NCBI GenBank assembly: GCA_025351745.1
Contig: JANXVI010000250.1
Coordinates: forward strand, 1-57,893
Length of the DNA stretch: 57,893 nt
Source of the DNA: Rhodoferax sp.
GTDB lineage: Bacteria; Pseudomonadota; Gammaproteobacteria; Burkholderiales; Burkholderiaceae_C
Direction: 5' to 3'
Part shown: in pieces, positions 44,748 through 51,690 of the stretch
How positions within the stretch are numbered: position 1 is the first letter of the stretch
Layout: each line of letters opens with the position of its first letter
The notes under the pieces: model-generated
Databases searched by the model: none
The model's input: the letters and a program-made list of their open reading frames with translations, nothing else
Told to the model about the DNA's origin: nothing
Translations under genes and position numbers: made by a program

Positions 44748-47687
44748 TCAATGCGCTTTGTCCCAGTTGGGGCCAACACCGATCTCGGCCAGCAGCGGCA
44801 CTTTGAGATCTGCCACACCGGCCATCAAGCGTGGGATCTCGGTCGTGAGCCAATCCACCTCATGCTCAGGCACTTCAAACACCAATTCATCATGCACCTG
44901 CATGATCATCTTGGTCCCGCGCTTCTCATCGTCCAGCACTTGCTGTACCTTGTTCATACTGAGCTTGATCAGATCGGCCGCGGTGCCCTGCATGGGCGCA
45001 TTGATGGCAGCGCGCTCCAGGCCCGCCAGCTGCGCGCCTTTGGCGTTCTTGATGCCCGCAAGTTGCAGGCGCCTGCCAAACACGGTCTCTACATAACCTT
45101 GCTGCCGCGCCAGCGCGCGGGTGGTTTCCATGTAGGTCTTGACACCGGGATAGCGCTCGAAATACCGCTGGATATAATTTTTGGCCGCGGTGTTGTCGAT
45201 GCCCAAATTGCGGGCCAGGCCAAACGCGCTCATGCCGTAGATCAGACCAAAGTTGATGACCTTGGCATAGCGGCGCTGTTCGCTTGTCACCGCGTCTACC
45301 GCAACCCCAAACACTTCGGCGGCGGTGGCACGGTGTACGTCCAGACCACTGTGGAAGGCGCTGAGCAAGGCCTCGTCACCACTGATGTGGGCCATGATGC
45401 GCAACTCGATTTGCGAATAGTCGGCGCTGGCTATGACACTGCCCGCAGGCGCCACAAACGCCTCACGCACGCGCCGCCCTTCGGGCGTGCGGATCGGAAT
45501 GTTTTGCAGGTTGGGGTCGTTGCTGGAGAGTCGCCCGGTGATGGCCACCGCCTGCGCGTAATGGGTGTGTACCCGGCCCGTGCGGGGCAGTGCCAGTTGC
45601 GCCAGCTTGTCGGTGTATGTGCCCTTGAGCTTGGCCAGGCCGCGGTGCTCCAGCAGCTTTTTGGGCAACGGGTAGTCTTCGGCCAGTTTTTCCAGCACTT
45701 CTTCGTCGGTGCTGCGGGCGCCGGTGGCGGTCTTCTTGACCACCGGCATGCCTAGCTTGTCGAAGAATATTTCGCCCAACTGCTTGGGGCTGCTGAGGTT
45801 AAAGGGTTGCCCGGCAATTTCATACGCCTCGGTCTCCAATTGCAGAATGCGTTGGCCCAGGGCGTGGCTTTGTGCCGCCAACGTCGGCGCGTCGATCAGC
45901 ACGCCATTGCGTTCGATGCGGTACAGCGTCTCGCTGCTGGCGATCTCCAGTTCATAGATGAACTTGAGCTTGTCGTTGGCTTGGATTTGCGGCCACAACA
46001 TGTTGTGCACGTCGAGCGTCAGGTCCGAGTCTTCGCACGCGTATTCGGCCGCTTTCGCGATATCCACCTGGTCAAAGCTGATCTGGTTGACACCCTTGCC
46101 GCACAGGTCTTCAAACGTGATGCCGCTGCGCCCCAAATGGCGCTCGGCCAGGCTGGACAGGCCGTGGGGCATGTGCACTTCGAGCACGTAACTTTGCAGC
46201 ATGGTGTCGTGGGCATAGCCTTGCACCTCTATGCCATGGTTGGCAAATACGTGGCGGTCGTACTTGATGTGTTGGCCCAGCTTCTTTGACGCCGGGTTTT
46301 CAAGCCAGGGTTTGAGCTTGGCCAGCACTTCTTCGCGGGGCAGTTGAGCCCCCACGCTCGCCACTGCGTGTGTTTCGCTGCCCCCCGAGGCGGTGTCGCC
46401 TTGCTCGGGGCGGCCCAGCGCTGCGGTGGTCGGCGCGTCGAAATAGCGGTGTGCAAGCGGGATGTAGGCGGCCTCACCGGGCGTGACGCTGAAGGAGATG
46501 CCGACAATCTCGGCACGCATTTCGTCCAAGGAGGTGGTCTCGGTGTCCAGCGCGACGAGATCGGCGGCTTGCACTTTTGCCAGCCAGGTGTCGAATTGAT
46601 CCCAGGTCAGGATGGTGCCGTAGGCCAGGTTGGTGGTGCGGGGTACGGCAGCGGCGGCGGGCTCGTCGAAGAGGCCGGGGGACGATGATGGTTGGCGCGC
46701 GGAATTGGAGTCAGAGCCAGCTCCACTTCGCGGCGTGGATCCGACTCCATTTCCTGGGCCGACCATTGCTGCGCCACCGGCACCAGCCGCCGCCGCATCG
46801 TCACTCCCCAGCGCCTTGGCCAGCCCCTTGAACCCATGTTTTTCGTAAAAAGCACGCAGAGCCCTCGTATCTTGTGCTTTTGCAGCTATCGAATCCATAG
46901 CAGGAAGTTCGGGTAACCAATCGTGCAAGTCGCAATCCGTCTTGATGGTCAGCAGGCTGCGACCGGTGGGCAGCCAGTCCAGTGCGGCGCGCAAGTTATC
47001 TCCGACGACGCCCTTGATGTGGGCCGCATTGTCGACCACGGCTTGCAACGAGCCGTATTCCTGCAGCCACTTCAGCGCCGTCTTGGGGCCGACTTTTGCG
47101 ACCCCCGGCACGTTGTCCACCGTGTCACCGACCAAAGTCTGGTAGTCCAGCATCAGGCGGGCGGGCACGCCGAATTCGGCTTCTACACCCGCCAGGTCGC
47201 GCCGCTTGCCGTTCATGGTGTCGATGATGGTGATGTGCTCGTCAACCAACTGCGCCAGGTCTTTATCGCCGCTGCTCACGATGACTTCAATCCGTTGGCG
47301 TGCCGCGATCGCCGCCAGCGTGCCGATCACATCGTCGGCCTCCACACCGGGCACGTCCAGCACGGTCCAGCCCAGGGCGCGCACGACCTCATGGATGGGT
47401 GCAATCTGGGTGCGCAGGTCATCCGGCATGGGGTCGCGATGGGCCTTGTACTGCGGATAAATGGCGTCGCGAAAGGTCGGGCCTTTGGCGTCGAAGATGC
47501 AGGCGATGTAGTCGGCAGGGTAGTCTTTGCGCAAGGACTGCATCATGTTAATCATGATGCGGATGGCGCCAGTCTTTTGCACCGTGCCATCGGACAACGT
47601 GATGCTCATATCGCCGCCGCCCGCAAAAAAGGCACGGTACAGGTAGCTGGAGCCATCCACCAGCAGCAGGGTTTTCTTGTCAGTCAT
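44748..47687 (-). CDS. polA: DNA polymerase I with repeat-derived insertions
   Basis: 979 residues from MTDKKTLLLVDGSSYL. 5'-3' exonuclease (1-300), 3'-5' exonuclease (about 345-540, DTE near 383) and polymerase (560-979) domains. Polymerase motifs A (ASADYSQIELR), B (RRYAKVINFGLIYG) and C (QVHDELVFEV) are intact. It repairs and completes DNA after primer removal. Unusually, three unrelated dispersed repeats are translated as part of it: about residues 263-280 (family A), 312-329 (family D) and 421-447 (family C). The first and second lie at the end of the 5'-nuclease region and in the linker; the third in a surface loop of the 3'-5' exonuclease domain. Confidence 0.96.
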   Translation of the reverse strand: MTDKKTLLLVDGSSYLYRAFFAGGGDMSITLSDGTVQKTGAIRIMINMMQSLRKDYPADYIACIFDAKGPTFRDAIYPQYKAHRDPMPDDLRTQIAPIHEVVRALGWTVLDVPGVEADDVIGTLAAIAARQRIEVIVSSGDKDLAQLVDEHITIIDTMNGKRRDLAGVEAEFGVPARLMLDYQTLVGDTVDNVPGVAKVGPKTALKWLQEYGSLQAVVDNAAHIKGVVGDNLRAALDWLPTGRSLLTIKTDCDLHDWLPELPAMDSIAAKAQDTRALRAFYEKHGFKGLAKALGSDDAAAAGAGGAAMVGPGNGVGSTPRSGAGSDSNSARQPSSSPGLFDEPAAAAVPRTTNLAYGTILTWDQFDTWLAKVQAADLVALDTETTSLDEMRAEIVGISFSVTPGEAAYIPLAHRYFDAPTTAALGRPEQGDTASGGSETHAVASVGAQLPREEVLAKLKPWLENPASKKLGQHIKYDRHVFANHGIEVQGYAHDTMLQSYVLEVHMPHGLSSLAERHLGRSGITFEDLCGKGVNQISFDQVDIAKAAEYACEDSDLTLDVHNMLWPQIQANDKLKFIYELEIASSETLYRIERNGVLIDAPTLAAQSHALGQRILQLETEAYEIAGQPFNLSSPKQLGEIFFDKLGMPVVKKTATGARSTDEEVLEKLAEDYPLPKKLLEHRGLAKLKGTYTDKLAQLALPRTGRVHTHYAQAVAITGRLSSNDPNLQNIPIRTPEGRRVREAFVAPAGSVIASADYSQIELRIMAHISGDEALLSAFHSGLDVHRATAAEVFGVAVDAVTSEQRRYAKVINFGLIYGMSAFGLARNLGIDNTAAKNYIQRYFERYPGVKTYMETTRALARQQGYVETVFGRRLQLAGIKNAKGAQLAGLERAAINAPMQGTAADLIKLSMNKVQQVLDDEKRGTKMIMQVHDELVFEVPEHEVDWLTTEIPRLMAGVADLKVPLLAEIGVGPNWDKAH
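46349..46425 (-). repeat. Dispersed GC-rich repeat inside polA (family C)
   Basis: Plus-strand text CCCCCACGCTCGCC, then TCGCTGCCCCCCGAGG, GCCTTGCTCGGGG and CGGCCCAGCG. It shares this block order with the intergenic copy at 47717-47793, just upstream of polA. It encodes about 27 residues (TAALGRPEQGDTASGGSETH and on) that interrupt the sequence between LAHRYFDAP and LPREEVLAKLKPW. Confidence 0.65.
46701..46754 (-). repeat. Inverted-repeat element inside polA (family D)
   Basis: GGAATTGGAGTC (46701-46712) and GACTCCATTTCC (46743-46754) are inverted repeats with one mismatch; CTCCAC and GTGGAT form an inner pair. It encodes GNGVGSTPRSGAGSDSNS in the linker between exonuclease domains. I associate GGAGTCAGA/TCTGACTCC inverted repeats with Burkholderiales genomes. 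Confidence 0.6.
46850..46901 (-). repeat. Dispersed short repeat inside polA (family A)
   Basis: On the coding strand: GCTATGGATTCGATAGC, TGCAAAAGCACAAG, ATACGAGGGCTCTGCGTGCT. It encodes AMDSIAAKAQDTRALRA in frame, where other PolA proteins have unrelated linker sequence. Confidence 0.7.
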
Positions 47688-47716
47688 GCGTGCATTTTGC
47701 CTTGACAAATATTGGT

Positions 47717-47793
47717 ACCCCCACGCTCCGCCGCTTTGCGGGTCGCTGCACCCCAAGGGGGGGCGCGTTTCACCTTGGGGCGGCCCGGCGGTG
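47717..47793 (+). repeat. Dispersed GC-rich repeat upstream of polA (family C)
   Basis: CCCCCACGCTCCGCCGC, GGGTCGCTGCACCCCAAGG, then CACCTTGGGGCGGCCCGGCGG, with the inverted pair CCCCAAGG/CCTTGGGG. It lies between the polA start and thrB, in the leader region of both divergent genes. Confidence 0.65.
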
Positions 47794-47947
47794 AAACCTC
47801 ATACATCGCGCCGGTCATCACGCCGCCTGCGGGCGCAACGCGCACTCTACAATCCGCTGCAAACTTTTTGTTAATCCATCTCCCGCCCGGCCGGACCCCG
47901 TCTGGGGCACGGTGGGATTCTGACTTTTTTGGGGCTGGCTGACACAC

Positions 47948-48937
47948 ATGGCGGTTTACACAGAGGTCTCTTTCGACGAGGCCACGGAATTCTTGCAAGG
48001 CCTTCAATTGGGGACCCTCCAGACGCTGGCGGGCTGCTCGGGCGGCATCGAAAACACCAACTATTTCGTCACCACCGACGTGGCGCCTTATGTGCTGACG
48101 CTGTTCGAGCGGCTCAGCATGGAACAGTTGCCGTTCTACCTGCGGCTGATGAAGCATCTGGCCCACCATGGCATTCCCGTGCCCAACCCCGCTACCAACC
48201 ACGACGGCGACGTAGTGCATACCTTGCAAGGCAAGCCCACCGCTGTGGTCAACCGCCTGCGGGGCAAGAGCGAATTGGCGCCCACCGTCGCGCATTGCAA
48301 ACAAGTTGGCGCCATGTTGGCGCGCATGCACCTGGCGGGACGCGACTTCAACATGCTGCAACCCAACTTGCGGGCGCTAGCGTGGTGGAATGAGACGGTG
48401 CCCGTCATCCTGCCGTTTGTGTCTCAGGAACAGGCCGCTGCGCTATGCAGTGAGTTGGCCTACCAAAACCATGTATCCACGCTGTCCGCCTATAGCGCAT
48501 TACCGCGCGGCCCCATACACGGCGACCTGTTCCGCGACAATGTCATGTTCGAGACCGCAGACGGCCAGGCAACTGAGCCGATTCTCGCAGGTTTCTTCGA
48601 TTTTTACTTTGCCGGTATCGACACTTGGCTCTTTGACATTTCGGTGTGCCTCAACGACTGGTGCATAGACCTGGCCACCGGTGCCAGCGACGAGGAGCGC
48701 ACCGGCGCCTTCCTGTCGGCCTATGCCAACGTGCGGCCGCTGCAGGCCCAAGAGCGCCAGTTGCTGCCCGCTATGGCGCGCGCGGCCGCGCTGCGCTTCT
48801 GGATCTCGCGTTTATGGGACCTCTATCTGCCGCGCGAAGCGGCGGTTTTGCAGGCACATGACCCCGAACACTTCCAACGGGTGCTGCGTCAGCGTATCCT
48901 CTACCCCTTGACTCTCACCCCCACGACCACTGCATGA
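47948..48937 (+). CDS. thrB: Homoserine kinase, HSK2 (APH-fold) type
   Basis: 329 residues starting MAVYTEVSFDEA. Aminoglycoside-phosphotransferase fold: GCSGGIENTNYFV near residue 29, catalytic HGDLFRDNV at about 190-198 (Brenner motif) and DFYFAG after it. This is the ThrB version of Burkholderiales and pseudomonads rather than the GHMP enzyme. It phosphorylates homoserine in threonine synthesis. The next gene starts four bases before its stop. It is divergent from polA. Confidence 0.93.
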   Translation: MAVYTEVSFDEATEFLQGLQLGTLQTLAGCSGGIENTNYFVTTDVAPYVLTLFERLSMEQLPFYLRLMKHLAHHGIPVPNPATNHDGDVVHTLQGKPTAVVNRLRGKSELAPTVAHCKQVGAMLARMHLAGRDFNMLQPNLRALAWWNETVPVILPFVSQEQAAALCSELAYQNHVSTLSAYSALPRGPIHGDLFRDNVMFETADGQATEPILAGFFDFYFAGIDTWLFDISVCLNDWCIDLATGASDEERTGAFLSAYANVRPLQAQERQLLPAMARAAALRFWISRLWDLYLPREAAVLQAHDPEHFQRVLRQRILYPLTLTPTTTA

Positions 48938-49713
48938 AACTTCACATCGTCCCGGCCAGCAGGGGTATTCAATGGGTCAAATTGGGCTTGCAAACGTTCT
49001 TCCGCCAGCCACTGGCCCTGTCGGGTTTGTTCTTCCTGTTTATAGCGTTGATGTCCATTCTGGGCATGGTTCCGCTGATCGGCGCGGCTCTGATGTTGGT
49101 GTTGCTGCCTGGCGCCACGCTAGGCCTGATGGCTGCCACCCGTGATGCAGCTGACGGAAAATTCCCAATGCCCTGGGTTCTGTTCACCGCCTTTCACACC
49201 GGGCGCCTGCAGTTACGGGCTATGCTTACGCTGGGCGTGCTGTACGCGGTGGGGCTGGCATTGCTGCTGGGGTGCACGGCCCTGATAGACGGTGGCAAGT
49301 TTGCCAAGCTGTATATATATGGCGGGCCTGCGACGCCCGAAATGCTCCAGCAGGGCGACTTTCAGATGGCCGCACTGGTAGCCGCCGTGTTGTCGCTGCC
49401 TTTGACCCAGATGTTCTGGCATGCGCCGGCTCTCTTGTACTGGCATGGCGTGCCACCGTTGAAAAGCCTGTTTTTCAGCCTGGTAGCCTGCCTGCGCAAT
49501 TTTTGGGCCTACACCGTGTTCGGCTTGGCGTGGATAGGTATCTTTATGCTTTTCATCGTCGTTATGGCAACATTGGTGCAAGTCTTTGGCATCCCGGATG
49601 CCGTTGCCGCCGCGCTGTACCCGGCTACCATGCTCATAGCTGCCATGGTAACGACTTCGATTTATTTTACGTTTCAAGACAGCTTTGATTTCACTCCAGG
49701 AGATGACACATGA
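48934..49713 (+). CDS. BPSS1780-family membrane protein
   Basis: 259 residues, six hydrophobic segments. It opens MKLHIVPASRGIQWVKLGLQTFFRQPLAL, in which ASRGIQWVKLGLQTFFRQP is the family signature. It contains PLIGAALMLVLLPGATLGLMAATRDAADG-type sequence in loops 2-3. Function unknown. The start overlaps thrB by four bases and its own stop overlaps the FecR-domain gene, so thrB, this gene and the next are translationally chained; this neighbour is often found beside thrB in related genomes. Confidence 0.88.
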   Translation: MKLHIVPASRGIQWVKLGLQTFFRQPLALSGLFFLFIALMSILGMVPLIGAALMLVLLPGATLGLMAATRDAADGKFPMPWVLFTAFHTGRLQLRAMLTLGVLYAVGLALLLGCTALIDGGKFAKLYIYGGPATPEMLQQGDFQMAALVAAVLSLPLTQMFWHAPALLYWHGVPPLKSLFFSLVACLRNFWAYTVFGLAWIGIFMLFIVVMATLVQVFGIPDAVAAALYPATMLIAAMVTTSIYFTFQDSFDFTPGDDT

Positions 49714-50429
49714 CGCAGCACTGTCTAGAAGGACGCAACGAAACCGAGGTACTGTGGTTCCGGCGGCGTAGTTTCTTGCAAGCCGCCGCTGCGTGGACTG
49801 CGGTGGGTAGCCTGAGCATGGCCCATGCGCAGTCGCGCAGCAATGTGGTGGAACTGAATGGTGATGCCACGGTCAATGGTCAGCCCTTGCTGCCCAACCA
49901 GTCGGTCCAGACGGGCGACGAAATCATCACCGGCCCGCGATCCACACTCATTTTTGTCGTCGGCAACTCCGCCTTCCATGTGCGGCAAAACTCGGTGCTA
50001 ACGGTGGAGCGTGGGCCTAACCTGAATGCAGTGAGCCTTTTGCGTCTGCTGACCGGTGCTGTGGTGAGTGTCTGGGGCAAGGGCAGCAGCCGCCAGATCG
50101 TGACGCCCACGTTGACGGCTGGCATTCGCGGCACAGGGGTTTACACCGAGGTTTTTCCCCAGCGGGGGGGACGGAGCTATTTTTGCAACTGCTACGGGGT
50201 TGTAGACCTGGCCTCTGGCAATGACCGTGAACTCTCCGAATCCAGTTACCACCAGGCCATGTGGGCCGAGCCCCTTTTGGACGGGCGTGCCGCGTTGACA
50301 CCCGCCCGCGCGATCAACCACACGGACGAAGAACTGGAATACTTGGCACGCCTGATTGGCGAGCGCACGGCCTGGCAGATCAGCGGGCGCAAAGGCAACA
50401 AGACGTTGGAACGGGAATACGGGGGTTGA
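49710..50429 (+). CDS. Exported FecR-domain protein with Tat-type signal
   Basis: 239 residues, four-base overlap with the preceding gene. Twin-arginine signal RRRSFLQ (18-24) and hydrophobic AAAAWTAVGSLSMAHA to about residue 40. FecR domain about 60-155 (VQTGDEIITGPRSTLIFVVG, ITPTLTAGIRGTGVY-like VTPTLTAGIRGTGVY). A YFCNCYG motif follows, seen in other stand-alone FecR proteins. FecR domains act in periplasmic signalling or polymer binding. No FecA/FecI partners are adjacent, so a stand-alone role is more likely. Confidence 0.85.
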   Translation: MTQHCLEGRNETEVLWFRRRSFLQAAAAWTAVGSLSMAHAQSRSNVVELNGDATVNGQPLLPNQSVQTGDEIITGPRSTLIFVVGNSAFHVRQNSVLTVERGPNLNAVSLLRLLTGAVVSVWGKGSSRQIVTPTLTAGIRGTGVYTEVFPQRGGRSYFCNCYGVVDLASGNDRELSESSYHQAMWAEPLLDGRAALTPARAINHTDEELEYLARLIGERTAWQISGRKGNKTLEREYGG

Positions 50430-50548
50430 TAGGTTCAGGTGTTGCCAAAGCCACAACAAATGCGCCAAACAACATGAAAAAAGCGGTCGAAGGTGTTGAT
50501 TTGTCTTGTTTTTATGGTTCTGGTCGACTGATAATGAAATACGTTGAT

Positions 50549-50573
50549 GACGCGAAAAAAGCGTCTTTGTTTT
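50549..50573 (+). terminator. Intrinsic terminator after the FecR gene
   Basis: GACGC (50549-50553) pairs with GCGTC (50561-50565) over a seven-base A-rich loop, then TTTGTTTT. It ends the thrB-BPSS1780-FecR run before the lipoprotein pair. Confidence 0.65.
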
Positions 50574-50599
50574 AATAACCTTGGATAAAGGGGGCTACC

Positions 50600-50767
50600 T
50601 TGATTCCCAAAACTCTGATGCAAATGGCAATCGGTGCCGGCGCGGCGTTGCTAGTTGGCTGCGTCACCGCTCCCGTCCCCGACCCTGCAGTCAATGCCCA
50701 GGCAGCAGCCGAGAAAGCCCAAATGCAAATGCGATCACTCCGTATGTACAAGGTAGTAGGCCCATGA
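50600..50767 (+). CDS. Very small lipoprotein upstream of the FlgO gene
   Basis: 55 residues from a TTG six bases after AAGGGGG; ATG codons at 50618 and 50624 are alternatives with poorer spacing. Lipoprotein signal with lipobox LVGC (Cys21), then a short mature tail (VTAPVPDPAVNAQAAAEKAQ, MQMRSLRMYKVVGP). The stop TGA overlaps the next gene's ATG (ATGA), so both are made together. No family assigned; the mature part is only about 35 residues. Confidence 0.65.
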   Translation: MIPKTLMQMAIGAGAALLVGCVTAPVPDPAVNAQAAAEKAQMQMRSLRMYKVVGP

Positions 50768-51324
50768 ACTTCAAACTGATTTTTTCGGCACTCGCTGCCG
50801 TAGCCGTGTTAGGTGCCTGTGTCGCGCCCAGCAGTGTCCGAATGGACCCCACGTATGACGAGGCAGCTGCCAGCCGGTTTGTCGCGCTGAACAAGGACGC
50901 GGTGAGCCAGTTGATTGCCAACTACGACCGTAGTGCTGACACGCCTGTCCTGGTGGCCACGATCGTCAATGTGAACGACATGCGCCGCACGGCTCCTTTG
51001 GGCCGCACGCTTTCCGAGCAGTACGCATCGCAAATGGCAAGCGCTGGTTTCAATGTCAAGGAAATGAAACTGCGCGGCGACGTATTCATCCGCGAAGAAA
51101 CCGGTGAGCTGTTGTTGTCCCGCGAGATCAAGGACATTGCCCGCAGCCACAACGCCAGCATGGTGTTGGTCGGTACTTACTCGGCCGCTGCCAACTTCAC
51201 CTATGTCAGCCTGAAGTTTGTGCGCACCGAAGACAGCCGCATCATCCGCGCCTTCGACTATGCATTGCCCAACGACAAAGACGTCAACAAGCTGTTGCAG
51301 GTTGCAAGCATCAACGGACGGTAA
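50764..51324 (+). CDS. FlgO-family outer-membrane lipoprotein
   Basis: 186 residues, lipobox LGAC (Cys19). The mature part matches the FlgO domain: SQLIANYDRSADTPVLVATIVNV, RTAPLGRTLSEQYASQMASAG, EIKDIARSHNASMVLVGTYSAA and FVRTEDSRIIRAFDYALP. In Vibrio, FlgO is an outer-membrane protein needed for motility; no flagellar genes lie in this window, so a motility role here is only suggested. It is coupled to the small lipoprotein by a four-base overlap and ends at a strong terminator. Confidence 0.87.
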   Translation: MNFKLIFSALAAVAVLGACVAPSSVRMDPTYDEAAASRFVALNKDAVSQLIANYDRSADTPVLVATIVNVNDMRRTAPLGRTLSEQYASQMASAGFNVKEMKLRGDVFIREETGELLLSREIKDIARSHNASMVLVGTYSAAANFTYVSLKFVRTEDSRIIRAFDYALPNDKDVNKLLQVASINGR

Positions 51325-51346
51325 AACCGCATCGCTGTAAATAAGG

Positions 51347-51369
51347 GCCCGCTCTGTGCGGGCTTTTTT
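51347..51369 (+). terminator. Intrinsic terminator after the FlgO gene
   Basis: GCCCGC (51347-51352) pairs with GCGGGC (51358-51363) over five bases, then TTTTTT. It starts 22 bases after the stop. Confidence 0.88.
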
Positions 51370-51413
51370 ACGTCTCCATTTTTATTGACAGGGATCCGTT
51401 CTCTCGCCCGCCT

Positions 51414-51495
51414 CAGGCATGGCTTGGGCATTCTGCTGCGTGTCCCCCGCCTTCGGCTCCTCCTTTAACTACGCAGAATACCCAAGCCATGCCTG
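51414..51495 (-). repeat. Conserved-core hairpin element, copy 2 (family B)
   Basis: Arms at 51414-51436 and 51473-51495 pair at 22 of 23 positions. The single exception would be a G-U pair in minus-strand RNA. Between them the minus strand carries TTAAAGGAGGAGCC-GAA-GGC then GGGGGACACGCAGC. The outer stem differs in sequence from copies 1 and 3. Confidence 0.75.
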
Positions 51496-51561
51496 CTGCT
51501 GGAGGGTTAGAACACAAAGAAGAAATACACCATGCAGTGGAGCGTACTCCAGCACATCGCA

Positions 51562-51650
51562 AGATCCGTAGGCTGTGCGTTTCGCGCTGGTAAAGGAGGA
51601 GCCCGGAACGGGCGGGGGACACGGAGCAAAACGCGCAGCCTGACGGATCT
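51562..51650 (+). repeat. Conserved-core hairpin element, copy 3 (family B)
   Basis: Arms at 51562-51585 and 51626-51650 pair with one bulge and two non-Watson-Crick positions. The plus strand between carries GTAAAGGAGGAGCCCG-GAA-CGGGC then GGGGGACACGGAGC. It is opposite in orientation to copy 2, which lies 66 bases away. Both copies sit between the convergent FlgO-family and uvrD genes. Confidence 0.75.
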
Positions 51651-51690
51651 GGAGCGAATGCAAATGAACTCCTCTGGCTGTGGGGCTCTT

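Noticed and set aside
44595-45755. 386-codon plus-strand open frame opposite polA and the hydrolase start
   Set aside because: It covers the PolA polymerase motifs in antisense and has no domain of its own.
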